DNA of 64,000 nt, from assembly GCF_014287815.1 (NCBI RefSeq), contig NZ_JACOOQ010000009.1, forward strand, positions 1 to 64,000, read 5' to 3'. Origin of the DNA: Clostridium lentum. Its GTDB lineage: Bacteria > Bacillota > Clostridia > Clostridiales > Clostridiaceae. Below the pieces are notes generated by a model. That model did not search any database. It saw nothing but the letters and a program-made list of their open reading frames with translations, and was not told where the DNA came from. Made by a program: the position numbers and the translations under genes. Shown here in pieces: positions 8,583 to 17,924 of this stretch; the stretch's first letter is position 1, and the number at the start of each line of letters is the position of its first letter.

Positions 8583-11500
8583 TTATTTTTTCTTATTTTT
8601 ACCTAACAATAAACTACCTGCTGCTATAGTAAATGCTCCTATATATCCTAACAAGCTTCTTTTTCCTGTTTCAGGTAATTTATCTTTTTTACTATCTTCC
8701 ATTTTTATTTGATTATTTAAATTTTCTTTGTTATTTGGTCTGTTATCATCACCCGGTTTACTCTCATCACCTGGTTTATTTCCATCACCTGGTTTATTTT
8801 CATCACCTGGTTTATTTTCATCACCTGGTTTATTTTCATCACCCGGTTTATTTCCATCACCTGGTTTATTCTCATCACCTGGTTTATTTTCATCACCTGG
8901 TTTATTTTCATCACCTGGTTTATTTTCATCACCTGGTTTATTTTCATCACCTGGTTTATTCTCATCACCTGGTTTATTCTCATCATCTATTTTAGATATA
9001 ACTTCCTCTAATTTTGATTCAAATACGCTTACATTATCTAATTCTTTTGATATTCTTAATTCTATGTATGCTTCATCATTAGATTCATTTTTAATAGTTC
9101 TTACAACTCTTGAAACCAATGATGTGTTTTTAACTTTTATTTTATAAACTATAAAGTCTCCATCTATTCGTTTTTCTTCTAATAATGCATCTAATTCTTT
9201 AATGCTATTTAAAAATCCAGTAAATTTTTCTAAGCTTATATTTTGTACTTCCATTTGTAATGGAGATTCTTTTTCTCCTGAACCTGTTATAGCTGAAACA
9301 ACATTTGTATCTATAATATTAGTAACAAAATCTACTACATTGTTTTCATATTCTTCTATATTTATAGTAAAAGTATCAATTTTATTGCTACCATCTTTAG
9401 TTTTTGCTGTTATAGTTACTTGTCCCTTTGCCTTTGCTGTTACTTTAACACTATTTCCTGTAACTTCTATTGATGCTATGCTCTCATTATTTACTGACCA
9501 TTCTACTTCTTGTATATCTGCCTCTGCATTTACAATTGCAGTAAATACTTTATTACTTCCTACATATAAACTATTAATTTTATTATTTATAGTTATACTT
9601 TGTGCCAATGAACTACCTTTTTTAACAATTACAGTTATTGTCTTAATTGCTGATGCACCTTTACTATCTGTTACTTTATATGTAACTTCATATGTTCCTG
9701 CTTCTTTCATATTTACTGTATTCTTTATTATATTTGCTTCAGTTAATACGATTTTTCCATCTTCATCATCTTCTGCTGTAACTCCTGCTAATGGATTAAA
9801 TTCATCTCCAACCTGTAATACTTTATCTTCTGCTTTTATTGTTGGTACTTTATTTAACTGTTCAATCCTTGGATTTACTGTTACTGTTATTGTCTTAACT
9901 GCTGATGCGCCTTTGCTATCTGTTACTTTATATGTAACTTCATATGTTCCTACTTCTTTCATATTTACTGTATTCTTTATTATATTTGCTTCAGTTAATA
10001 CGATTTTTCCATCTTCATCATCTTCTGCTGTAACTCCTGCTAATGGGTTAAATTCATCTCCAACCTGTAATACTTTATCTTCTGCTTTTATTGTTGGTGC
10101 ATGATTTAGTTCTGTAGAATTTAAAATCCACTTTGCATATAGTGTTACATTATGCGCTGGTACTTTATCTGTTTCGAAGTCCCAAGGATTTTCGCATTGC
10201 TGTTCTTTATACCATCCAGCAAATGTATATCCAGCTTTTGTTGGTTCTTGTGGCTTTTTAATCTTTTCATCAAATTTAGTGCTTTGTCCTTTTACCTCAC
10301 TTCCACCTTGTGAGTTAAATACTACATCATAGCTATTTTTTGTCCACTTTGCATATAATGTTACATTACTTGCTGGTACTTTATCCGTTGCGAAGTCCCA
10401 AGGATTTTCGCATTGCTGTTCTTTATACCATCCAGCAAATGTATATCCAGCTTTTGTTGGTTCTTGTGGCTTTTTAATCTTTTCATCAAATTTAGTGCTT
10501 TGTCCTTTTACCTCACTTCCACCTTGTGAGTTAAATACTACATCATAGCTATTTTTTGTCCACTTTGCATATAATGTTACATTACTTGCTGGTACTTTAT
10601 CCGTTGCGAAGTCCCAAGGATTTTCGCATTGCTCTTCTTTATACCATCCAGCAAATGTATATCCAGCTTTTGTTGGTTCTTGTGGTTTTTCAATCTTTTC
10701 ATCAAATTTAGCGCTTTGCCATTTTACCTCACTTCCACCTTGTGAGTTAAATACTACATCATAGCTATTTTTTGTCCATTTTGCATATAATGTTACATTA
10801 TGCGCTGGTACTTTATCTGTTTCGAAATCCCAAGGATTTTCGCATTGCTCTTCTTTATACCATCCAGTAAATGTATATCCAGCTTTTGTTGGTTCTTGTG
10901 GCTTTTTAATCTTTTCATCAAATTTAGCGCTTTGTCCTTTTACCTCATTTCCACCTTGTGAGTTAAATACTACATCATAGCTATTTTTTGTCCACTTTGC
11001 ATATAGTGTTACATTACTTGCTGGTACTTTATCCGTTGTGAAGTCCCAAGGATTTTCGCATTGCTCTTCTTTATACCATCCAGCAAATGTATATCCAGCC
11101 TTTGTTGGTTCTTGTGGTTTTTCAATCTTTTCATCAAATTTAGCGCTTTGTCCTTTTACCTCACTTCCACCTTGTGAGTTAAATACTACATCATAGCTAT
11201 TTTTTGTCCATTTTGCATATAATGTTATGTCATCTTCCTTTACACTATCATTTTCAAAATCCCATTCAGTTGTAAAGTTTGTATCTGTATACCAACCTTC
11301 AAATGTATACCCGTTTCTTATTGGATCATCAATTTTATTTATTAATGTATCTTTTCCTACTGAAAAATAGGCTTTATTTATATCTACGTTATCTTTTTGA
11401 TGACCACCATTAAAATCAAATGTAACAACTGATTCTTCATTATTATACAATTTAATTACATGAATAAATTCTTTACCAGTTAAAGTATCTGTAAGTATAA

Positions 11501-13034
11501 TTTTATAATCTCCTACAGGTAAGTTTGGATTATATATTTCAATAATCATTTCATTTTGCATTTCAGAAACTTCAAGATACATATCATCTTCTGATACTTC
11601 TTGTCCATCTACCCCTAAAATTTTATAATCAAATATTGGAGTGTATTCTAGTAAATTATCATTTATATCTTTAAATACTAAATTATAAACTTCTTCTCTA
11701 TAATTACTTAAATCAATTCTATTTTCTCCTTCTATTTCCACTTTATCTAATTTAGGCTTATCTGTAACTCTAGTAATCCATTGTTTTTTATTATCAACAT
11801 TTTCACACTTTAATTCATACATTGTTTGATTCCAATATGGCTTAAACATTACTTGTCCAGTAGAATTATTAGATGCAGAAATATATTTATGATCTACTAA
11901 TATCATTCCTGAAGTTTGTGCATCATTTCCCTCTGTTCTTAATTCAAGTGTTCCATTTAATGCACCTTCTACATTGATTGATCCACTTTCAGAAAAAATT
12001 ATCTTTGATGAATTTTCACCTAAAAGGTTACCTTTAATATCTAATGTATTTGTTTTAGATGATATATCTAATTTACTATCTCCTAATAAACTTAAACTTC
12101 CATTAACTTCATCAAAATTAGATTCATCATTTATTTTAATACTACTATTGTTTAATGTAATGTCTTTAAAACCTAAAATAGTTGTTCCAGCCATACCATT
12201 ATGGTTATTTAAAGTTAAATTAGCTTGCCCAAGATTACTTGCTTTCTTAAAACTATTAGCAAAAATATTTCCAATACTAATATTAATATTTCCATTTACA
12301 CCACCATTTACTCCATTGGCATAAATATCTTCTAATATTTTAACTCCACTATTTAGCTTTAATGTTACATTTCCAGTATAATTCCCTGTATAACTTCCAG
12401 CATAAATATTTTCAAAAATAGTATTTTTTCCTGTTGTATTATCTACTACTAATTCTGAATCATTATTATTTATACTTTCAGATGAACTACCATATACTGT
12501 TGGCCAACTCTTTTCTGTTGAACTTTCAACTGAAACATTATTCATAACTAACTTATGACCATTTAAAAATATTCCTCTATTATCTACAGACACTCCTGGA
12601 AAAGACCATGCAAAATTTTTCAGTACAACATCCGCTTCTAATTGAAATGAAGTTCTAGAGTTTAATGTAGCATCTGTTCCTTCCATACCTTCAATAGTAA
12701 TATTTTTTTTACATATAAATGGAGCTGCTCCATCACTTCCTTGCCCAAGAATAGTTACATTTCCATTTAAAACAATTGTATCTCCGTCCTTTGCTTGTTC
12801 ATAAGCAGTACTAAAACTTTTATATGGATTACTTTCAGATCCATTTTCTACTCCATCATGAATTTGTTTAACATATATTTTTTTCCCAGTACTTTGATGA
12901 TTCTCTAATAAAACACTTTTATTAAATTCATCATTACTTGTAATTAATTCTGAGGCATTAGCTATAGTTATATTGTTAGCCAAAACTGTAATTACACTTG
13001 ATGCTGCTAATACTTTTTTACTATATTTTTTCAT
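8583..13034 (-). CDS. LPXTG cell-wall-anchored surface protein with InlB-type repeats
   Basis: A 1483-residue secreted, sortase-anchored protein. In order: a signal peptide (1-28); a beta-helix-like region resembling pectate-lyase-type repeats (about 50-330); a linker domain; six Listeria-Bacteroides/InlB B-type repeats (about 536-971), each ending in LYAKW; two Ig-like DUF5011 modules (about 971-1140) that are nearly identical; a BIG2-like domain (about 1145-1228); a folded segment; 13 units of [EG][NS]KPGD (about 1348-1427); and LPETG, a hydrophobic span and GKNKKK. These parts suggest an adhesin, but the ligand is unknown. Five of the six InlB-type units are near copies, and each carries one Cys (EQCENPW). 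The start codon lies behind a strong hairpin (see 13044-13087). Confidence 0.92.
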   Translation of the reverse strand: MKKYSKKVLAASSVITVLANNITIANASELITSNDEFNKSVLLENHQSTGKKIYVKQIHDGVENGSESNPYKSFSTAYEQAKDGDTIVLNGNVTILGQGSDGAAPFICKKNITIEGMEGTDATLNSRTSFQLEADVVLKNFAWSFPGVSVDNRGIFLNGHKLVMNNVSVESSTEKSWPTVYGSSSESINNNDSELVVDNTTGKNTIFENIYAGSYTGNYTGNVTLKLNSGVKILEDIYANGVNGGVNGNINISIGNIFANSFKKASNLGQANLTLNNHNGMAGTTILGFKDITLNNSSIKINDESNFDEVNGSLSLLGDSKLDISSKTNTLDIKGNLLGENSSKIIFSESGSINVEGALNGTLELRTEGNDAQTSGMILVDHKYISASNNSTGQVMFKPYWNQTMYELKCENVDNKKQWITRVTDKPKLDKVEIEGENRIDLSNYREEVYNLVFKDINDNLLEYTPIFDYKILGVDGQEVSEDDMYLEVSEMQNEMIIEIYNPNLPVGDYKIILTDTLTGKEFIHVIKLYNNEESVVTFDFNGGHQKDNVDINKAYFSVGKDTLINKIDDPIRNGYTFEGWYTDTNFTTEWDFENDSVKEDDITLYAKWTKNSYDVVFNSQGGSEVKGQSAKFDEKIEKPQEPTKAGYTFAGWYKEEQCENPWDFTTDKVPASNVTLYAKWTKNSYDVVFNSQGGNEVKGQSAKFDEKIKKPQEPTKAGYTFTGWYKEEQCENPWDFETDKVPAHNVTLYAKWTKNSYDVVFNSQGGSEVKWQSAKFDEKIEKPQEPTKAGYTFAGWYKEEQCENPWDFATDKVPASNVTLYAKWTKNSYDVVFNSQGGSEVKGQSTKFDEKIKKPQEPTKAGYTFAGWYKEQQCENPWDFATDKVPASNVTLYAKWTKNSYDVVFNSQGGSEVKGQSTKFDEKIKKPQEPTKAGYTFAGWYKEQQCENPWDFETDKVPAHNVTLYAKWILNSTELNHAPTIKAEDKVLQVGDEFNPLAGVTAEDDEDGKIVLTEANIIKNTVNMKEVGTYEVTYKVTDSKGASAVKTITVTVNPRIEQLNKVPTIKAEDKVLQVGDEFNPLAGVTAEDDEDGKIVLTEANIIKNTVNMKEAGTYEVTYKVTDSKGASAIKTITVIVKKGSSLAQSITINNKINSLYVGSNKVFTAIVNAEADIQEVEWSVNNESIASIEVTGNSVKVTAKAKGQVTITAKTKDGSNKIDTFTINIEEYENNVVDFVTNIIDTNVVSAITGSGEKESPLQMEVQNISLEKFTGFLNSIKELDALLEEKRIDGDFIVYKIKVKNTSLVSRVVRTIKNESNDEAYIELRISKELDNVSVFESKLEEVISKIDDENKPGDENKPGDENKPGDENKPGDENKPGDENKPGDENKPGDGNKPGDENKPGDENKPGDENKPGDGNKPGDESKPGDDNRPNNKENLNNQIKMEDSKKDKLPETGKRSLLGYIGAFTIAAGSLLLGKNKKK
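8750..8986. repeat. 18-bp coding tandem repeat, 13 units
   Basis: About 13 head-to-tail 18-bp units encode the hexapeptide ENKPGD, with GNKPGD or ESKPGD variants. They form the wall-spanning stalk just before LPETG. The units are almost identical in DNA, so copy number is likely to vary between isolates by slippage. All frames through the array are open, which yields false ORFs on both strands. Confidence 0.95.
10119..11198. repeat. 216-bp coding tandem repeat, five units (InlB-type modules)
   Basis: Five consecutive 72-codon units each begin SYDVVFNSQGG and end with LYAKWTKN or LYAKWILN. DNA identity between units is very high, with scattered changes (for example SEVKG to SEVKW in the third unit). 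Such near-identity points to recent duplication or gene conversion within the adhesin gene. Confidence 0.95.
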
Positions 13035-13043
13035 ATGATTAAT

Positions 13044-13087
13044 TACTATATATCAAAATATAATTTATATTTTGATATATAGCCCCC
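13044..13087 (-). promoter_or_regulatory. Hairpin between a Shine-Dalgarno-like GGGGG and the adhesin start codon
   Basis: On the minus strand AAAGGGGG (ending 13083) is followed at once by a 17-bp perfect inverted repeat with a 3-base loop (arms 13066-13082 and 13046-13062), then 11 bases, then the ATG at 13034. No other ribosome binding site is visible nearer the ATG. In linear sequence the purine run is about 48 bases from the start codon; with the hairpin folded it is about 11. The palindrome could instead be a DNA operator. That the hairpin affects translation is inference. Confidence 0.6.
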
Positions 13088-13288
13088 TTTCTTATAATTT
13101 AAACTATATATACTCAATATTTTTATATTCGTTAAGTCTAACAATATCTGAATATTTTTCTATAGTTAATTTTTAGCCACTCGTTAATAATCTTTATGCT
13201 ATGCTTACCTGTACTCTGTTATCAAGCTCATTATACCCCATATTATGTTTAGGTTATAAACTTACATATTCAATTTTTATATAATATT

Positions 13289-14695
13289 TTAACTTGGTAA
13301 ACTTATTATAAATTCAGAACCCTTATTAATTTCACTATAAACTTCTATTTCTCCTCCATGAGCATTTACTATTGATTTTGCTATTGTAAGTCCTACTCCA
13401 ACGCCTTTCTCATTAGCACCTCTTGATTTATCTAATCTATAAAAACGTTCAAATATATTCTTGTATTCACTTTTTGGTATACCAATTCCACTATCTTTAA
13501 TACTTATATTGATACTATTATTTTTCTTAAAAACTTTAATATATATCGAATTATTTCCATTATTATATTTAATAGCATTAGATAATATATTTATAATTAC
13601 TTGAGCAAATTTTTCTTTATCAATTAATGCCTCTATATTTTCTAATTGATATTTAATTACTATATTTTTTTCTAGAGCTTTACCTTCATAATTATAAGCA
13701 ATAGATTTTATGTAATTTTTCAAATTAACTATTTCTTTATTTAAATTATCTTTTCCACTATAAAATTTAGCTAACTTTCTTAATTCATCAACAAGATTTG
13801 TAATTCTTTTTACTTCTTCATTTATACTATTAAGCCTTTCATTAGTAGGTTCCCAAATCCCTACAATAATTGCATCTAAATGACCTTTTATACTTGTAAG
13901 TGGTGTCCTTAGTTCATGAGCTATATCACCAGTTAATTGCTTTCTTAAATTTTCTTGATCATTTAACTCATTGGATAACTTATTTATAGAATTTATTAAA
14001 TCATCAATTTCCATTATATTACTCTTGTAATTTAATTTATTTTTATAATTTCCCTCACCTATATATTTTGTCATTTTTGAAACCTTAGAGATAGGTTTAG
14101 CTATTGATCTGGATATTATTATTGAAATTATTATAATACTGGATATTGAAATAACTCCTATTATAATTATAATCCTATTTATAGCATTAAAAAATTCAAC
14201 ATCATTTTCCATATAATAAGTAGATGCATAATGACCTATATACGCATACCCCACTAAAATATTACTCTCATCATCATTAATATCAACTTTTAACTCTTCA
14301 AAATAATTATCCCATTGCTTTTCTATACTCTTCATATTTTTGCTTATATCATTTAAAGTTTTATCTGATAATACTTTTTCATCTTCAAATACACTCCATA
14401 CCTTATTATCATTTTTATCATATATTTCAATTGCAATACCTTTTCTAATAGCTTCTATTCCTAAATTCTCTATAAACTCAGTATTCCAACTTTCATTTGT
14501 ATATAGGTTTTTTAAGTCAAATTCAATTAAGTGATTTACTTCTACTTTATTGCTATCATCAACATACTTTTCAAAAGAATCTTTAAAAATTGTATTAACA
14601 AACAACTTTATTGATAAAATTGTTGCAATCATAATAAGTGTGAAAGATATTATAAGTTTGCTATTTATTGACTTTAATTTACTTTTGTAATCCAA
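13289..14695 (-). CDS. Sensor histidine kinase (HAMP, HisKA, HATPase)
   Basis: A 468-residue sensor kinase. Membrane helices near residues 13-33 and 170-192 flank an external domain of about 135 residues. HAMP follows, then the box DIAHELRTPLTSIKGHL, an N box (NILSNAIKYNNG), DSGIGI and GVGVGLTIAKSIV. It starts at a TTG inside the end of the regulator gene (17-base overlap), so the two are translationally coupled. Kinases of this shape often respond to cell-wall stress, but the stimulus is not visible here. It lies 255 bases upstream of the adhesin gene on the same strand, so it may control adhesin expression. Confidence 0.9.
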   Translation of the reverse strand: MDYKSKLKSINSKLIISFTLIMIATILSIKLFVNTIFKDSFEKYVDDSNKVEVNHLIEFDLKNLYTNESWNTEFIENLGIEAIRKGIAIEIYDKNDNKVWSVFEDEKVLSDKTLNDISKNMKSIEKQWDNYFEELKVDINDDESNILVGYAYIGHYASTYYMENDVEFFNAINRIIIIIGVISISSIIIISIIISRSIAKPISKVSKMTKYIGEGNYKNKLNYKSNIMEIDDLINSINKLSNELNDQENLRKQLTGDIAHELRTPLTSIKGHLDAIIVGIWEPTNERLNSINEEVKRITNLVDELRKLAKFYSGKDNLNKEIVNLKNYIKSIAYNYEGKALEKNIVIKYQLENIEALIDKEKFAQVIINILSNAIKYNNGNNSIYIKVFKKNNSINISIKDSGIGIPKSEYKNIFERFYRLDKSRGANEKGVGVGLTIAKSIVNAHGGEIEVYSEINKGSEFIISLPS

Positions 14696-15365
14696 ACCTA
14701 TATCCTACCCCATAAACAGTTTGAATTATTTTAGGATTCCTTGAATCCTCTTCTATTTTTTGTCTTAAATTTTTTATATGGCTGTCTATAGCTCGATCAC
14801 CTTTTTCATAATATCCCTCAATAGTACTTTCTAGTAACTTTTCTCTTGAATATATTTTTTTAGGATTATTTATTAATGTAAGTAATATTTTATATTCAGT
14901 ATTTGTTAATATAACTTCTTTTCCCTTAACCTTAACTTCATGAGTTGAAGTATTTACTTCTAATTCTTCCCCATACTTTATTATTTCATTGTCATAACTA
15001 GTAATATTACATCTTTTCAAAACTGCTTTAACTCTCAATATTAATTCACTTATATTAAAAGGCTTACAAATGTAATCATCGCACCCTAAATGAAATCCAT
15101 CAATCTTATCTTCATCTTCAATTTTAGCTGTTAACATAATTATAGGAACTTGTGATTTACTTCTTATATATTTACATATTTCTTCCCCACTCACATATGG
15201 AAGCATTCTATCTAATATTATTAAATCATATTTTTTTGAATTTATTTTATCTATAGCACTTTTACCATCATAAGCAACATCTGCATAATATCCTTCATTA
15301 TCTAAAAAAGCCTTTATAAATTCACATATTTTTTCTTCATCATCAACTATTAATATATTAGTCAT
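14679..15365 (-). CDS. OmpR-family response regulator
   Basis: 228 residues with a receiver domain (IVDDEEKI, phosphoacceptor in DLIILDRMLPYVSG, Lys in YICKPFNISE) and a winged-helix domain (RAIDSHIKNLRQKI, GVGYRFGL). GGAGGG sits seven bases before the ATG. It partners the kinase at 13289-14695. It is preceded by a terminator (15422-15460), so it starts a new transcript. Confidence 0.92.
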   Translation of the reverse strand: MTNILIVDDEEKICEFIKAFLDNEGYYADVAYDGKSAIDKINSKKYDLIILDRMLPYVSGEEICKYIRSKSQVPIIMLTAKIEDEDKIDGFHLGCDDYICKPFNISELILRVKAVLKRCNITSYDNEIIKYGEELEVNTSTHEVKVKGKEVILTNTEYKILLTLINNPKKIYSREKLLESTIEGYYEKGDRAIDSHIKNLRQKIEEDSRNPKIIQTVYGVGYRFGLQK

Positions 15366-15421
15366 TGTTACCCTCCAAAAAGTTTTTTCTTTTATTTTAT
15401 AACTATTTTTTTATAACATTT

Positions 15422-15460
15422 AAAAAGTTGCCCTTAAATATATCTTAAAGACAACTTTTT
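15422..15460 (-). terminator. Terminator after the MgtE-like gene
   Basis: AAAAAGTTG pairs with CAACTTTTT around a 21-base loop in which further pairing is possible. The minus-strand 3' arm ends in five T. It stands directly after the stop at 15468. Confidence 0.65.
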
Positions 15461-15467
15461 ATAACTA

Positions 15468-16121
15468 TTATATTCCTAAAAGTATTTTTGCAAAAGTAAA
15501 ATAAACAATTAATGCAAAGGCATCTACTATTGTTGTAATAAGAGGACTTGCCATTATTGCTGGGTCTAAGTTTAGTTTTTTTGATATTATAGGTAAAATT
15601 CCTCCTACAACTTTAGCTAACACTATAGTAAAAAATAAACTTACACATACTGTAAGTGAAACCATAAATCCTGCACTAGTAAAGAAATATAACCTTAAGA
15701 AATTAACTGATGATAAAATACTAGCAACAACTATACTTACTTTAAATTCTTTAAATATTACTTTAAAAATATCTTTTGTTGTTATTTCTCCAAGTGCTAA
15801 TCCTCTTATAATCAACGTAGATGATTGAGAACCTGAATTTCCACCAGTATCCATAAGCATTGGAATAAATGATGCTAATATTACTACTGATTGAAGAACA
15901 TCTTCAAAGCCTTGAATTATTGCTCCAGTAACTGTTGCAGATATCATTAATATTAAAAGCCATACTATTCTATTTTTTGCTAATGTCCAAACTGAAGTTT
16001 TTAAATATAGTTGTTCAGTTTTCTCAATAGTATCCATCTTTTGTTTAGATTTTTTATCTAAATGTTGACTTAATTCACTCATTTTGTTTTCTTGAACTGC
16101 TCTTAATAATTCTTGTGCCAT
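15468..16121 (-). CDS. MgtE-like magnesium transporter, membrane domain only
   Basis: 217 residues matching only the C-terminal membrane domain of MgtE. The family's pore motifs are present: MLMDTGGNSGSQSS (about residue 87) and DPAIMASPLITTIVDAFA near the end, with five predicted helices. Full MgtE proteins of about 450 residues also have an N-terminal helical domain and two CBS domains that sense cytosolic Mg2+; both are missing. The start is not an accident of decay, since AAAGGAGG lies five bases before the ATG. I infer a short transporter lacking the usual Mg2+ gate, or a functional remnant of a longer gene. No M-box-like leader is evident. Confidence 0.8.
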   Translation of the reverse strand: MAQELLRAVQENKMSELSQHLDKKSKQKMDTIEKTEQLYLKTSVWTLAKNRIVWLLILMISATVTGAIIQGFEDVLQSVVILASFIPMLMDTGGNSGSQSSTLIIRGLALGEITTKDIFKVIFKEFKVSIVVASILSSVNFLRLYFFTSAGFMVSLTVCVSLFFTIVLAKVVGGILPIISKKLNLDPAIMASPLITTIVDAFALIVYFTFAKILLGI

Positions 16122-16426
16122 AATTTCCTCCTTTAGAGTTCATATATACACAAGTAAATTAGTAAGATTATTTAAATTTAAAACATTGTGCCATATATGA
16201 ACTACTTATCCTATTTAATATTTTTATTTCATTATTTCCTAGAGGTATATCATCCATATAAATCACACTCCTTAATCAGTTTACTTCTTAAGTTTACAAA
16301 ACAATTGTGGAGAAATTATGAGCTTTTCATTTTAATTCTAGCTGATTTTTCATCTATATTATACAACCTGCTAATACCATTATTGATTAAAACTATTCCT
16401 AACATCTTTATTCATAACCTATACTA
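16122..16426. other. Gap between ureD and the MgtE-like gene
   Basis: 305 bases with no recognised gene. A minus-strand ATG at 16257 opens only a 29-codon frame behind AAGGAG and matches nothing I know. No CBS-domain remnant of MgtE is readable here. No clear terminator follows ureD. Confidence 0.5.
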
Positions 16427-17260
16427 CTAATATTTACGTATAGATAACTCTTTGGAGTTTAAAAATTTCTTTCTTACAAAGTTATGACATAAATTTATTG
16501 CACTTTCTATATTTTGAGTCAAATTCCCCAAAACTCTTAATACAAATCCACTTACTTCAAGTTCTGATATTCCAAAATAAATTGGCAAATTTAAATTATT
16601 AATATTATTTCTTAAATTCTCAAGAATTTCCACATTAATATTTTTATTTATTACAAGTAATGTTCCAAAGTTTTGATATCCTTCAAAAAAGCCTAATTTA
16701 GTAACATCATCTTCTTTTGGATTTACTAATAAATTATCTAATAAAACTATTTTATTATTTACATATACCTTTGTTTTTAACTGTACATTGCTATATTGAA
16801 ATTCTTCTCCTTCTTTTGACCATCCAGATGTAATTCCATCACTATATATGAGCGTTGCACTTTCATCCATATAAATATTGTTTACCTGCTTATAAATTGC
16901 ATCTTTATATAATATTACACTATCTGTTATATACTCTAAGATGCTGTTTTTCTCTAAACTTATTAACGTTTCTTGTTCAGTTTTCTCTCCATGTATACAT
17001 TTATATACTTTTGTAGAGGCTTGAGTTGTTATAATTGATCTTGCATCTTCCTTTAGATTAATGCTGTATTTATATTTTTCACCTTCAACATATCCTCCTC
17101 CAAGGCCAACTATAAAATAAGTTGAAATTTTTTCACTATCAAGATGAATGGTTGGAGATAATTTTATTAGACCATCAAATCTTTTTTCACTTATAACAGT
17201 TTTATCATTCTTTTTCTCCAATACTATTTCAAATTCTCCTGCATACTTACTGTTACTCAT
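16427..17260 (-). CDS. ureD: Urease accessory protein UreD (UreH)
   Basis: 277 residues, the usual length of UreD, which binds the apo-urease with UreF and UreG during nickel insertion. Family features include GLGGGYVEGEKY, an early tract on Thr-Gln-Ala-Ser (TTQASTKVYK) and the SGWSKEGE segment. It is the last gene of the urease operon and starts one base after the ureG stop, with AAGGAATT as its ribosome site. The order ureABCEFGD matches that reported for C. perfringens, from memory. Confidence 0.93.
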   Translation of the reverse strand: MSNSKYAGEFEIVLEKKNDKTVISEKRFDGLIKLSPTIHLDSEKISTYFIVGLGGGYVEGEKYKYSINLKEDARSIITTQASTKVYKCIHGEKTEQETLISLEKNSILEYITDSVILYKDAIYKQVNNIYMDESATLIYSDGITSGWSKEGEEFQYSNVQLKTKVYVNNKIVLLDNLLVNPKEDDVTKLGFFEGYQNFGTLLVINKNINVEILENLRNNINNLNLPIYFGISELEVSGFVLRVLGNLTQNIESAINLCHNFVRKKFLNSKELSIRKY

Positions 17261-17261
17261 A

Positions 17262-17885
17262 TTAATTAATTCCTTCTAATAAACAATTCTTTTTAATCCA
17301 CAACAAGACTTCATTTACACCTTCATCCTTTTTTAAATTAGTAAATATAAAAGTCTTTTCCTTTCTAAAGGTTAATGTATCTCTTCTCATAACGTCTAAA
17401 TCTGCTCCAACATAAGGAGCTAAATCTATTTTATTAATGATAAATAAATCACTCTTTATCATTCCTTGCCCTGCTTTTCTTGGAATCTTTTCTCCTTGTG
17501 CCACATCAATTATGTAAATAGAAAAATCCACTAAATCTGGACTAAATGTTGCCGCTAAATTATCTCCACCACTTTCTAAAAAAATAATATCTAAATCATT
17601 AAATCTGCTTTTAATTTCTTCTATAGCAGCAAAATTCATTGATGCATCTTCCCTTATTGCTGTATGTGGGCACCCACCTGTCTCTACTCCAATAACTCTA
17701 TCTTCACTTAACACAGAATTCTTCACTAAAAATTTAGCATCTTCCTTGGTATAAATATCATTAGTAATAACTGCAAATTTATATTCATCTTTTGCTAATC
17801 TAGTTATTCTTTCTATTAATAAAGTTTTTCCACTTCCAACAGGACCTCCTACCCCTATTATTACTGGTTTTTTCATATATCTCAC
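17262..17885 (-). CDS. ureG: Urease accessory GTPase UreG
   Basis: 207 residues of the SIMIBI GTPase family. The P-loop is GGPVGSGKT near residue 13, the metal-binding Cys-Pro-His is in [11 protein letters not shown], and the NKxD guanine motif is [14 protein letters not shown]. It delivers Ni2+ to urease using GTP hydrolysis in complex with UreD and UreF. It lies 39 bases after ureF. Confidence 0.97.
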   Translation of the reverse strand: MRYMKKPVIIGVGGPVGSGKTLLIERITRLAKDEYKFAVITNDIYTKEDAKFLVKNSVLSEDRVIGVETGGCPHTAIREDASMNFAAIEEIKSRFNDLDIIFLESGGDNLAATFSPDLVDFSIYIIDVAQGEKIPRKAGQGMIKSDLFIINKIDLAPYVGADLDVMRRDTLTFRKEKTFIFTNLKKDEGVNEVLLWIKKNCLLEGIN

Positions 17886-17924
17886 CCTTTACCATATAAC
17901 TAATTTTAATTTTCTTTTTTGATT

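Noticed and set aside
8750-8986. Regular repeat that could be mistaken for a CRISPR array
   Set aside because: Units are directly adjacent without unique spacers and lie in frame inside a surface-protein gene; no cas genes are present.
8633-9147. Several overlapping open frames on both strands across the ENKPGD array
   Set aside because: They are by-products of the 18-bp repeat in the LPXTG gene: low-complexity peptides such as repeated FSSPGL, with no ribosome sites.
9202-10104. A 300-codon open frame on the plus strand within the adhesin gene
   Set aside because: It is antisense to repeated Ig and BIG2 modules, has repetitive hydrophobic content, and lacks a start signal; the minus-strand gene explains the region.
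13035-13130. Site-specific invertible promoter for the adhesin
   Set aside because: The inverted repeat arms are only three bases apart, so there is no segment to invert, and no recombinase gene lies nearby.
16122-16426. Possible M-box magnesium riboswitch before the MgtE-like gene
   Set aside because: The sequence is AT-rich and I see none of the conserved M-box core or stem arrangement.
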